Source: a virus
Direction: 5' to 3' (one strand)
IMG/VR virus record: IMGVR_UViG_3300027686_000032
Location: 1 to 24,790 of that record
DNA: 24,790 nucleotides
The number at the start of each line of letters is the position of its first letter. Position 1 is the first letter of the stretch. Shown one piece after another: positions 14,739-22,613 of this stretch. Below the pieces are notes generated by a model. The model saw only the letters and a list, made by a program, of their open reading frames with translations. It was not told the origin of the DNA and did no database searches. The position numbers and the translations under genes are program-made.

Positions 14739-16313
14739 ATGACAGCAGATGTTCCAAGCAATTTAATACCCAGTAGAGTTACCCAGCTCCCAACTGCACC
14801 TGTGGCATCGCCTGATGGCTTGTTGCTGTTTACTTATCAGGGTGTTAGCTACCAGATTCGTGCTGGAGACCTTTTACAAGTTACAGGCGTGCCAACTACT
14901 CGCAAAGTTCTAGCAGGAACCGGGATGACGGGCGGTGGCTCATTAGCTTCTGATGTTACTCTAAGTATTGCCAATGGAGGCGTTGGCAGTGTGCAACTTG
15001 CAAATAGTGGAGCTACTGCCGGAACTTATGGAGATGCAGGTAATATACCTGTCGTCACTGTAGACGCTACGGGTCGTATTACGGGAGTTACTTCAGTCGC
15101 AGTGTCTGTCTCTGGATATGTACCGATTGCTCGTCAAATCATCGCTGGCGCAGGATTACAGGGAGGTGGAAATCTCAACTCTAACGTGACGCTAACTGCT
15201 GACTTTGAGGACACTGCTCCGCTGACTGGAACCACTAATGGTTCAGCAGGAACTCTAAACGAACTCTCTAGGGGAGACCATCGTCATCCTCCTGTTAATC
15301 TTAACGATCAGAACCAAATTGATGGCACATTGCCGATAGATCAGGGTGGCACAGGCCGAGCTAATACGTCAGTTCCTGGGGCCATTGCTTATGGCGCAGG
15401 CAATCAAATAGCATTAGGACCAGCAGGTGTGAATGGTCAGGTATTAATCTCAGGTGGAACTGGAACTCCAACATGGGGCTCTGCTCTGGTAATTACCGAC
15501 CAAGCTGCTAACGTAATTTATGGTGGGCCAGCATCTGGAGCAGACGCTCCAACATCGTTTAGATCTTTAGTTAACGCCGACTTACCAACTTCTGGAGCAA
15601 ATGCAGGAACCTACGGCTCTTCAACCGCTATACCAGTCATTACTGTAAATGCTAAGGGCGTAGTCACCAACGCCACCACAGCCTCTTTTACAACAGGATT
15701 AAGCTTCCAAGGCACTTGGAATGCTGCAACAAACTCTCCGTCTTTATCGTCTGGGACAGGAACAAATGGTCAGTATTACATTACGAGCGTTGCTGGAAAC
15801 ACGAATCTTGACGGCATAACTGATTGGCAAGTTGGAGACTGGGCTGTATTTAACGGCACAGCATGGCAGAAACTTGATCAATCGAACACTGTTATATCAG
15901 TAAACGGACAGACAGGAGCTGTAAACCTCACTCAAATAGCTAATGTGGCAGGTGGTGCAGCTAACCGACTAGTTTATAATACAGGTGCAAACACTACGAA
16001 CTTTGTGGCAGCGCCCACATCGGCTGATACTTTCTTAAAATGGAATGGCTCTGCTTTTGTTTGGAATTCAGCGGTGACCGCTGCGGTAACGAGCTTCAGT
16101 GGTGGATCGACAGGATTAACACCAAGTTCGTCAACAACAGGCGATATTACTGTCGCAGGAACTTTGGTAGCGGCCAATGGCGGCACTGGATTAACGTCAG
16201 CTGGAACAAGTGGAAATGTGTTAACATCGAACGGAACAACTTGGACATCTGCTACACCAGCGGCTGGCGTAACACTTGATGATGTCGTGGCGTTGGCCGT
16301 GGCTTTAGGATAG
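14739..16313 (+). CDS. Tail fibre protein, 524 aa
   Basis: It starts behind GGAG in the end of the previous gene. The N-terminus (NLIPSRVTQLP, LFTYQGVSYQIRAGDLL) is a probable virion-attachment region. Shaft repeats follow. The pair RKVLAGTGMTGGGSL..DVTLS (55-76) and RQIIAGAGLQGGGNL..NVTLT (132-153) is one; the pair AGTYG..IPVVTVDATG (94-112) and AGTYG..IPVITVNAKG (289-307) is the other. A GDHRHPP segment lies at 179. At 323-397 there is a module FQGTWNA...NGQYYITSVAG...WQVGDWAVFNGTAWQKLD...VNGQTGAVNL common in phage tail fibres. GGTGLTSAGTSGNVLTSNG (481-499) is also typical. It probably forms a trimeric fibre that contacts the host surface. Confidence 0.83.
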   Translation: MTADVPSNLIPSRVTQLPTAPVASPDGLLLFTYQGVSYQIRAGDLLQVTGVPTTRKVLAGTGMTGGGSLASDVTLSIANGGVGSVQLANSGATAGTYGDAGNIPVVTVDATGRITGVTSVAVSVSGYVPIARQIIAGAGLQGGGNLNSNVTLTADFEDTAPLTGTTNGSAGTLNELSRGDHRHPPVNLNDQNQIDGTLPIDQGGTGRANTSVPGAIAYGAGNQIALGPAGVNGQVLISGGTGTPTWGSALVITDQAANVIYGGPASGADAPTSFRSLVNADLPTSGANAGTYGSSTAIPVITVNAKGVVTNATTASFTTGLSFQGTWNAATNSPSLSSGTGTNGQYYITSVAGNTNLDGITDWQVGDWAVFNGTAWQKLDQSNTVISVNGQTGAVNLTQIANVAGGAANRLVYNTGANTTNFVAAPTSADTFLKWNGSAFVWNSAVTAAVTSFSGGSTGLTPSSSTTGDITVAGTLVAANGGTGLTSAGTSGNVLTSNGTTWTSATPAAGVTLDDVVALAVALG

Positions 16314-16322
16314 GAGAATAAT

Positions 16323-16655
16323 ATGGCAAATACATTTACACGTAAACTATCAAGAGGTATCGGCACTGCGCTGACCGCCGTTGGTAGTTATACAGTCGGG
16401 TCTTCAACTCAGACTACTGTGATCGGTTTAACAGTGTCTAACACCAGCGCATCGACTGTAAACATTGATGTGACGCTTAATGATGGGACCAACGACAATT
16501 ACATAGTTAAAGATGCTCCTGTCCCGGTAGGAGGAGCACTGGTGCCCATAGGAGGTAACCAGAAAGTTGTTTTAATTACTGGCGACTCAATAAAAGTTAA
16601 TTCAAGTGCGGCATCATCTGTTGATGCAGTGTTATCTATCTTGGAGATCACATAA
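16323..16655 (+). CDS. Small beta-sandwich fibre-associated protein, 110 aa
   Basis: It is preceded by AGGAG (16312-16316). The sequence reads as one Ig-like beta domain: FTRKLSRGIGTALTAVGSYTVGSSTQTTVIGLTVSNTS at the start, DVTLNDGTNDNYIVKDAPVPVGGALVPIGGNQKVVL in the middle and GDSIKVNS...DAVLSILEI at the end. I recall this compact type from tail or fibre gene clusters. The GGNQKVVL..GDSI.V segment is conserved in them. It may cap or link fibres. Confidence 0.75.
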   Translation: MANTFTRKLSRGIGTALTAVGSYTVGSSTQTTVIGLTVSNTSASTVNIDVTLNDGTNDNYIVKDAPVPVGGALVPIGGNQKVVLITGDSIKVNSSAASSVDAVLSILEIT

Positions 16656-16656
16656 C

Positions 16657-16875
16657 ATGTCTAATCCATATATCGGTAATTCGCCTACAGATGTACCGCT
16701 AACGACTGATCAGCTGGGCAATGGTATAGTAACCACTGCTAAACTAGCTTCTCCAATAGCTCCAACTATTGTGGGAGGAACTATAGATAACACGCCCATT
16801 GGGGCAACCACCAAAAATACAGGTGCTTTTACTACTGTAACTGCAACCACTGGAATAACTGGCGGTACTTTTTAA
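16657..16875 (+). CDS. Mini-fibre protein, 72 aa
   Basis: ATG lies one base after the upstream stop, with TTGGAG ten bases before it; an in-frame ATG at 16606 lies inside the previous gene and is not needed. It reads SNPYIGNSPTDVPLTTDQLGNGIVTTAKL, then IVGGTIDNTPIGATTKNTGAFTTVTATTGITGG, and then stops. The second part is the shaft motif usually found inside long phage fibres, here ending without a receptor domain. It may be a linker subunit or the relic of a longer fibre. Confidence 0.72.
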   Translation: MSNPYIGNSPTDVPLTTDQLGNGIVTTAKLASPIAPTIVGGTIDNTPIGATTKNTGAFTTVTATTGITGGTF

Positions 16876-16902
16876 TGATATTTTTAATGAGCGGAGGCTA
16901 AA

Positions 16903-17805
16903 ATGGCTGAAACAGGATTTACACCAATTCAACTTTATCGAACTGCGACTAGCTCAGCTGCTCCTACAGCTGGTAATTTAGCTGCAGGAGAGCTTGCGAT
17001 CAATACTAATGATGGCAAACTGTTCTATAAAAATTCTGCAGGTGCAGTTGCTGTAATGGCATCCACTAGCGGATCAACAGGGGATGTTACGCTTAATGGC
17101 ACACAGACGCTGACGAACAAGACCCTAACTTCTCCTGTTTTGGGTGGTATAACTACCACAGCTAGTGGTTCAATGGAGTTTTTACCTGCTGATTACACGA
17201 TGGTGATTAGGGGTGGAGGGTCTAGCGAGGGTACTATTAAACTTAACTGTGCCGCTAACAGTCATGGTCAATCTCTTACAGCACAGCCTCATGCGCTGGG
17301 CATTACAAATGAGATGTTACTTCCCATCGGCGCCAACTCAACTTTAGTAAGTTTGGTATCTGCTGATACGCTGACTAATAAGACTATTAATTATGCCAAC
17401 AATACTTTGGTAGGGGTAGCCTCTCTTGGCGCCAATACTTTTACAGCAACGCAGAATTTAGCAGATAATATTGTCCAGCGTCCTGTATTAAAAGATTATG
17501 CAGAAACTAAAGTAGCGATGGCTGCTAATGCTGTGGACCTTGCATTAGGTAATGTACAGACCAAAACCATCTCAGGCGCACAGACTCTTACATTTAGTAA
17601 TCCTCCTGCAAGTGGACTAGCGGGTTCGTTCACGTTAATCCTGACCAATGGCGGTAGTGCTGCTGTGACTTTTCCCTCTTCTGTGGATTGGCCAGCGGCG
17701 ACCGCACCGACACTTACGCCATCCGGGGTGGATGTTTTAACTTTTGTGACAATTGATGGCGGTACAATCTGGTACGGAATCGCTTCTGGCATAGGGATGG
17801 CTTAA
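16903..17805 (+). CDS. Tail fibre protein, 300 aa
   Basis: CGGAGG lies five bases before ATG. The N-terminal QLYRTATSSAAPTAGNLAAGELAINTNDGKLFYKNSAG (about 9-46) is a widespread fibre attachment module. Two TLTNKT shaft repeats follow (about 69-74 and 157-162). The C-terminal 100 residues begin RPVLKDYAETKV, include FSNPPASGLAGSFTLILTNGG, and end VDWPAATAPTLTPSGVDVLTFVTIDGGTIWYG, a C-terminal domain common in phage fibres. The gene overlaps the next start by one base (TAATG). It is likely a second fibre or an adaptor carrying the following receptor-binding protein. Confidence 0.83.
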   Translation: MAETGFTPIQLYRTATSSAAPTAGNLAAGELAINTNDGKLFYKNSAGAVAVMASTSGSTGDVTLNGTQTLTNKTLTSPVLGGITTTASGSMEFLPADYTMVIRGGGSSEGTIKLNCAANSHGQSLTAQPHALGITNEMLLPIGANSTLVSLVSADTLTNKTINYANNTLVGVASLGANTFTATQNLADNIVQRPVLKDYAETKVAMAANAVDLALGNVQTKTISGAQTLTFSNPPASGLAGSFTLILTNGGSAAVTFPSSVDWPAATAPTLTPSGVDVLTFVTIDGGTIWYGIASGIGMA

Positions 17806-19901
17806 TGACTACTGAAAGTAAATTACTAGGTACTAACCCTGTATCGGGTGAGGTGTTGCCAAAAGCAGTGAGCTTTGACGGGACTAGCGATTACCTTACT
17901 CGTAGCAGCAACATGACGGGTAATGCTAATAGTAAGACGTTTACGTTTAGTGTTTGGATTTATCCTACAAAAACTACCATGCTGGTTTTTCTTGGGGGCG
18001 CATCAAGATTTTACTTTAGACATGACGGAGCAAACTTTAGATTCTTTGCTTATCAGCCGACTCCATCAAGTTCCACAGCGTTTAGTTTTAGTATACCGGG
18101 AATACCAATTAACACTTTTTCAAATGTTCTTTGCTCTATAGATTTAGCAAATACATCAAATCGATATGTGTATGTAAATGATATAGCCCAGACTGTTACA
18201 TGGTCTGTATATAACAATAGTCTCGCTGATTTTTCTCAATCAGTTTATTACATTATAAAAGATGGAGGTGCTTACAATGGCGGCCGCCTATCAAACTTCT
18301 TCCTAGACTACACCTATCGTGATCTAAGTGTCACAGCTAACAGACGTTTATTCATAGACGCAGAGGGCAAACCTTCTAGCACAATACCCTCAAACCCCAT
18401 CATGTATTTACCCATGACTGACGCAGCCACAGCAGGATACAACTCTGGCACAGGCGGTAATTTTTCTGCGGTTGGTGTACTGGCTACCGCACAGCGTGGG
18501 CCTAACCAAGATAATTGTAGTGCTAGTGTGTTTGATGGTAGTAATGATTATTTGAGCAGGACTAGCTTAACTAGCATAGCTGACGGGAAAGTATTTACCT
18601 TTAGTGCAGTTATAGGTTGTGATGCGTCATCTATGAATTATGCAACAATTATGAGCATAGGAGACTCAGGAACAGATTGGTTTTACATTAGGTATAGTGC
18701 AACTGGTATTTCGTTTAAGTGTAGTGACGCTTCTGACACAAGTGTAGCTCAATTTGATCTTAATAATATTCTTAAAAGTGGGCAATCTCATACAATACAA
18801 ATTAACTTTGATGCTGCTAGTCAAAGTGGCAGTGATCTGTACTTAGATGGTGTGGCTCAATCCGTTACATGGTCTACTTTTGTCAATACAAATGTTAATT
18901 TTACCGATGATAGATATAGAGTTGGTGCTTCGGCCCCAGCGACATATGCGCCTACTTTCTACGAAGGGCCACTCGGTGAGGTGTATTTCAACACAGCCTA
19001 CACAGACCTAGCCACAGATAACCCATTCTGGGATTCAACAGCTAACCTCCCTAACTCAGTACGCAAGGTCATTGAAGACACAGGTGTTACACCTCTTATA
19101 GCTCTACCTATTATCGGCTCTGATGCAGGTAACAACTTAGGTAGTGGAGGAGACTTTACTGTTAACTCAGGGCCGTACACAGGTGCTAGGGGTGGTAGTG
19201 AATATTGGTCTAGGAGTGTAGAGAGACTTAGCTCTTCAGGTTATTTAAAAAGAACATCAATTGTTGCGCCAAATAGTAAGCAAATGTCGGCTGTTTTTAC
19301 TGCTAAGATCGGAGCCTCTAGTTTAGGATACATAATAGAAGCACGAAATGGATCTTCTGCTAGGTTAGATATTGTGATAAAAGCAGGAGGAGGGATAAGT
19401 TTCAATGCTGCGTCAACTACCGGAGCAGAGATTGTTGCGTATAATGGAGGTTTTACTCTTGCGTATGATACTTGGTATAACGTATTTATCACCTTTGACA
19501 CCTCTGATGCAAATAAGAGATTTGTATTTGTCGATAATGTTGATCGGAGTTCATCTGGCAGTGGCTTCTACGGGTATTCTGCAAACGGGCAATATGATTT
19601 AGGTGACAGTGACGACATTGATGTTTTGGGTAGGATAGCTAATCGAGATGCAACGCTCAGTAACTTCTATTTAACCCAAGATTACATAGACTTCTCGCAA
19701 GAAACTAACCGTAATGCGTTTGTAGATCAACTTGGCTACCCTGTAAATTTAACTCCTGCTATTGAATCAGGAGACCTACCAGAACCACTCATCTACATGA
19801 AATTTGAAGACACCACAGCCTTCGGTATTAACGGGGGGACAGGTGGTAACTTTACTCTAAACGGCACATTAATCGCAGCCGAAGATGTAACCCCAACATA
19901 G
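17805..19901 (+). CDS. Triple lectin-like receptor-binding protein, 698 aa
   Basis: Three tandem concanavalin A/LamG-like jelly-roll units begin near residues 21 (VSFDGTSDYLTRSS), 241 (VFDGSNDYLSRTS) and 470 (VERLSSSGYLKRTS). Each has an FTFSVWI/FTFSAVI/MSAVFTA strand, a YVNDIAQTVTW/YLDGVAQSVTW/FVDNVDRSS strand, and closes with a junction MYLPMTD/IALPIIG/IYMKFED followed by GTGGNF, GSGGDF and GTGGNF (about residues 215, 446 and 678). Domains of this type bind carbohydrates. Last in the fibre run and just before the fibre chaperone, it is the best candidate for host recognition. Junctions and domain cores differ in base use, suggesting exchange of cores. It has no Cys-rich or enzyme motif; an additional glycanase activity cannot be excluded. 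Confidence 0.77.
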   Translation: MTTESKLLGTNPVSGEVLPKAVSFDGTSDYLTRSSNMTGNANSKTFTFSVWIYPTKTTMLVFLGGASRFYFRHDGANFRFFAYQPTPSSSTAFSFSIPGIPINTFSNVLCSIDLANTSNRYVYVNDIAQTVTWSVYNNSLADFSQSVYYIIKDGGAYNGGRLSNFFLDYTYRDLSVTANRRLFIDAEGKPSSTIPSNPIMYLPMTDAATAGYNSGTGGNFSAVGVLATAQRGPNQDNCSASVFDGSNDYLSRTSLTSIADGKVFTFSAVIGCDASSMNYATIMSIGDSGTDWFYIRYSATGISFKCSDASDTSVAQFDLNNILKSGQSHTIQINFDAASQSGSDLYLDGVAQSVTWSTFVNTNVNFTDDRYRVGASAPATYAPTFYEGPLGEVYFNTAYTDLATDNPFWDSTANLPNSVRKVIEDTGVTPLIALPIIGSDAGNNLGSGGDFTVNSGPYTGARGGSEYWSRSVERLSSSGYLKRTSIVAPNSKQMSAVFTAKIGASSLGYIIEARNGSSARLDIVIKAGGGISFNAASTTGAEIVAYNGGFTLAYDTWYNVFITFDTSDANKRFVFVDNVDRSSSGSGFYGYSANGQYDLGDSDDIDVLGRIANRDATLSNFYLTQDYIDFSQETNRNAFVDQLGYPVNLTPAIESGDLPEPLIYMKFEDTTAFGINGGTGGNFTLNGTLIAAEDVTPT

Positions 19902-19919
19902 CAGACAGGAGAACACACA

Positions 19920-20372
19920 ATGCTATTATTAAAAGCAACAGGCAGCACAGTAGAGCAATACCCCTATTCACTGGGTATGCTACGAAAAGACAACCCAAAC
20001 ACTAGCTTTCCAAAGCAGCCTAGTGCAGAAGATATGGCAGCATTCAATGTCTATCCCGTGACCGAAGCAAACCCAACAGTTGGCGAGGGTCAGCGTTTGG
20101 CTAAGACTTGGACACCCACACTATCAGGCAGTGATTGGGTATTAGACCACCAAGCTGTTGATCTAACATCAGATGAAGTGGCAGAAGCTACGGCAGTGAT
20201 TGCAGCTAATATGCGTGAGAAGCGTGATGGATTACTCGCAGCTACCGACTGGACTGCAAACTCTGATGTGACAATGACTACTGAAATGGCAACCTACCGC
20301 CAAGCACTTAGGGACGTACCTACACAATCAGGGTTTCCGAGCGAAGTCACATGGCCTGATAAGCCTGCTTAA
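19920..20372 (+). CDS. Tail-fibre assembly chaperone-like protein
   Basis: AGGAGA (19907-19912) precedes ATG. The 150 residues end with REKRDGLLAATDWTANSDV, YRQALRDVPTQSGFPSEVTWPDKP, which is the pattern of the phage tail assembly chaperone family (Pfam Phage_tail_APC): Arg, a DW pair, YRQALRD and a final WP. The N-terminal part contains YPYSLGMLRKDNPNTSFP. Members help fold or trimerise tail fibres and are encoded directly after them, as here after the triple-lectin protein. Confidence 0.8.
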   Translation: MLLLKATGSTVEQYPYSLGMLRKDNPNTSFPKQPSAEDMAAFNVYPVTEANPTVGEGQRLAKTWTPTLSGSDWVLDHQAVDLTSDEVAEATAVIAANMREKRDGLLAATDWTANSDVTMTTEMATYRQALRDVPTQSGFPSEVTWPDKPA

Positions 20373-20386
20373 TAAGGATTTCTAAT

Positions 20387-20794
20387 ATGCTGTCTGCGTT
20401 AAGCGCGTTAATTGGTCCGGTATCAAGCATTCTTGACAAGGTTATTCCTGATAAAGACTTGCGTGAACGGTTGTCGCATGAAATTGCAACAATGGCTGAA
20501 AAACATGCTCAAGCGCAGGTTATGGCTCAGATTGAAGTCAATAAAGTTGAAGCCGCGCACAGCAGCATGTTTGTGGCTGGCTGGCGTCCAGCGATTGGTT
20601 GGATATGCGCGATGGGCATGGCAGGCAACTTCTTAGTCATTCCATTCGCTAACATGGCGCTAGAATTATCAAAAACAGGCGTAACTATACCCATGATAGC
20701 ACTGTCTGAGATGATGCCAGTGCTGATGGGCATGTTAGGATTAGGTGCCATGCGTACTGTAGAAAAAGTAAAAGCTGTGAGTAGAGAGAAATAA
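20387..20794 (+). CDS. Holin, 3-TM superfamily (GTA_holin_3TM-like)
   Basis: AAGGA precedes ATG. The first 60 residues are amphipathic and charged (DKDLRERLSHEIATMAEKHAQAQ), followed by MFVAGWRPAIGWICAMGMAGNFLVIPF (61-87) as one membrane segment and IPMIALSEMMPVLMGMLGLGAMRTVEK (101-127) as another. The FVAGWRPAIGW and LGLGAMRTVEK signatures are those of Pfam GTA_holin_3TM. It makes the hole that lets a lysis enzyme reach the wall. No endolysin is visible in the window, and the gene stands inside the tail cluster. Confidence 0.87.
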   Translation: MLSALSALIGPVSSILDKVIPDKDLRERLSHEIATMAEKHAQAQVMAQIEVNKVEAAHSSMFVAGWRPAIGWICAMGMAGNFLVIPFANMALELSKTGVTIPMIALSEMMPVLMGMLGLGAMRTVEKVKAVSREK

Positions 20795-20795
20795 T

Positions 20796-21428
20796 ATGAG
20801 CTACACGATGACCTACGACAGCCTGTTGGTGGACCTTCGCAGATATTTAGAGCGAGGGTTTACTCAGGATAGCGATCAAATAGTGTTTGATCAACTCCCA
20901 CGTTTAATTACCTTGGGAGAGAGGCGTATTGCGCGTGAGCTTAAAATAGAAGGATTCATCCGGGCAGTTAATCTACCGCTGGCGATTGGAGTATCAACGT
21001 ATTTAAAGCCTGACAGATGGCGCGACACTATATCGATGAATGTTTCTGGAAAGTCTATATTTGCGCGATCTTACGAATACTGCCGCAACTATTGGACAAA
21101 CGAATCTGAGACTGCCACGCCTGAATTTTATGCAGATTACGACTATCAGCATTGGCTAATAGTTCCGACTCCTAATGCTGCAAGCACAATGGAAATACTT
21201 TATTACGAGCAGCCAGCTCTTTTGGGAGATGATTTCCAAAGTAATTGGCTGACAGAATATGCGCCTGATGTTCTATTATATGCCGCACTTCTGGAAGCAG
21301 CTCCATTTTTAAAAAATGACGAACGAGTTGCTATGTGGACTGGAATGTATGATCGTGCAGCGCAGGCATTGAACGGCGAGGATCTAAGTAAGATTATGGA
21401 CAGATCAGCAAATAGGAGTGAAGCGTAA
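20796..21428 (+). CDS. Adaptor-like virion protein
   Basis: It starts one base after the holin stop with a weak site (GAGAGA). The 210 residues are mostly helical. The start YDSLLVDLRRYLERGFT and FDQLPRLITLGERRIARELKIEG (31-53), then YLKPDRWRDTI, and ILYYEQPALLGDDFQSNWLTEYAPDVLLYAALLEAAPFLKND (about 134-175) match the adaptor-like proteins of podoviruses (SU10-adaptor type). A Trp-Leu-Thr...Pro-Asp-x-Leu-Leu-Tyr stretch is diagnostic in my memory. With the gp4-like protein at 13426 there would be two adaptor-type layers between portal and nozzle. Confidence 0.75.
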   Translation: MSYTMTYDSLLVDLRRYLERGFTQDSDQIVFDQLPRLITLGERRIARELKIEGFIRAVNLPLAIGVSTYLKPDRWRDTISMNVSGKSIFARSYEYCRNYWTNESETATPEFYADYDYQHWLIVPTPNAASTMEILYYEQPALLGDDFQSNWLTEYAPDVLLYAALLEAAPFLKNDERVAMWTGMYDRAAQALNGEDLSKIMDRSANRSEA

Positions 21429-22612
21429 TGCCAAGTTATACCGATGTTTTTGGCGGTGCAAATATATACCCAAGTGAAATAAGCTATAGCTCTGTTGCTT
21501 TAACTGCCAGCATTGTGCTGAGCTGGCCAGAAGAAACGTCTACAAACGTCAATTTAGCCACTAGAATCATGGATGTTACCCCATCTGCGATAAACTTTAA
21601 CATTACCCTACCTGATGCCACTAAAAGTGGTACGGGTAATACGATATTATTTAACAATAAAGGTAGCCATACATTTACGGTTTTAAACGCTGGCGGTGTT
21701 CAAGTCGGTACAATCGCTGCGGGACAAATTTGGCAAGTTTACTTAACTAGTAATACTAGCGTAAACGGCACTTGGCAAATCCTGCAGTATGGAGCCACCA
21801 CATCGAGCGCGAACGCCTCGGCATTGGCTGGCACAGGCATTGTTGCTGTTGGCACTGTTTTATCTCAGTCAGTACCTATTACAGCATTTAACTCGAACTA
21901 TACTGCTGGCGATAATGATCGAGCAAGGATGTACAACTGGACTGGAGCTGGAGGTGTTTTGACACTACCAGACCCTACTATTGTTGGCGATAATTGGTTT
22001 CTCTATCTGCGTAATTCAGGATCAGGCCAAGTTGCGGTAACGCCAACAGGCAGTGTTCAGATTGATGGTACGTCTCCGCTTCCTTTTCAGCCTGGAGAGT
22101 CAGCAATAGTCGCTTCTGATGGTACTAATTTTTACACTATAGGATTTGGTAAATCAGCGACTTTCGCATTTGATTACACAGTAATTGATGTGCCCGGATC
22201 GGGCAACTTTGTGTTGTCTGGAGCCCAGCTAAATCGAGTTGCTTATCGATTCACTGGAGCGCTAACAGGCGCTAGAAACATTATTATACCCGCAACCGTA
22301 CAGCAGTATTGGATTGATAATCGCACCACTGGGTCACATACATTCACAGTAAAAGTTAGCGGAACCACGGGTGTAGTTTTAAGCACCAATGAGCGCGGTA
22401 TATTTTATTGCGATGGTAGTGTGATCTTAGATGCTGACACTGCAACTATTGGCGTACCTATTTCTATCGCAAATGGCGGTACTGGAGCCACCTCCGCAGG
22501 AGCTGCATTAATAAATTTGGGCGGTAAATCTACAGGTATCGCTATATTTGAGTCTGTAAATCAACGGACTGCATGGACCGCGATTGGACCAGCAGACGGA
22601 GGCACTTACTAA
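21428..22612 (+). CDS. Tail structural protein with three beta repeats, 394 aa
   Basis: ATG overlaps the previous stop (TAATG), with AGGAG about eight bases upstream. Three similar segments of about 60 residues are visible. They are LPDATKSGTGNTILFNNKGSHTFTV..G..VGTIAAGQIWQVYL (61-106), LPDPTIVGDNWFLYLRNSGSGQVAV..G..IDG..PGESAIVASDG (180-232), and IPATVQQYWIDNRTTGSHTFTV..G..GVVLSTNERGIFYCDG (287-330). The tail SIANGGTGATSAGAALINLGG (347-367) is a fibre-like stalk motif. The opening DVFGGANIYPSEISYS and the whole arrangement match a protein type found before the nozzle in marine podoviruses. Likely a tail hub or fibre-base protein. Confidence 0.77.
   Translation: MPSYTDVFGGANIYPSEISYSSVALTASIVLSWPEETSTNVNLATRIMDVTPSAINFNITLPDATKSGTGNTILFNNKGSHTFTVLNAGGVQVGTIAAGQIWQVYLTSNTSVNGTWQILQYGATTSSANASALAGTGIVAVGTVLSQSVPITAFNSNYTAGDNDRARMYNWTGAGGVLTLPDPTIVGDNWFLYLRNSGSGQVAVTPTGSVQIDGTSPLPFQPGESAIVASDGTNFYTIGFGKSATFAFDYTVIDVPGSGNFVLSGAQLNRVAYRFTGALTGARNIIIPATVQQYWIDNRTTGSHTFTVKVSGTTGVVLSTNERGIFYCDGSVILDADTATIGVPISIANGGTGATSAGAALINLGGKSTGIAIFESVNQRTAWTAIGPADGGTY
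22598..22602 (+). promoter_or_regulatory. Ribosome binding site choosing the nozzle ATG 22614
   Basis: GGAGG lies 11 bases before ATG 22614. The alternative TTG at 22584 is upstream of this site and would overlap the previous gene by 29 bases. Confidence 0.65.
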
Positions 22613-22613
22613 T

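Noticed and set aside
16606-16656. Longer N-terminus of the 72-aa mini-fibre
   Set aside because: It would lie wholly inside the preceding gene, and the ATG at 16657 has its own ribosome site.
14739-19901. Diversity-generating retroelement acting on the fibre genes
   Set aside because: No reverse transcriptase, no template repeat and no accessory gene are visible in the window.
19920-21428. Programmed frameshift pair of tail assembly chaperones as in long-tailed phages
   Set aside because: No slippery sequence or overlapping frame pair, and no tape measure gene; the tail type is short.
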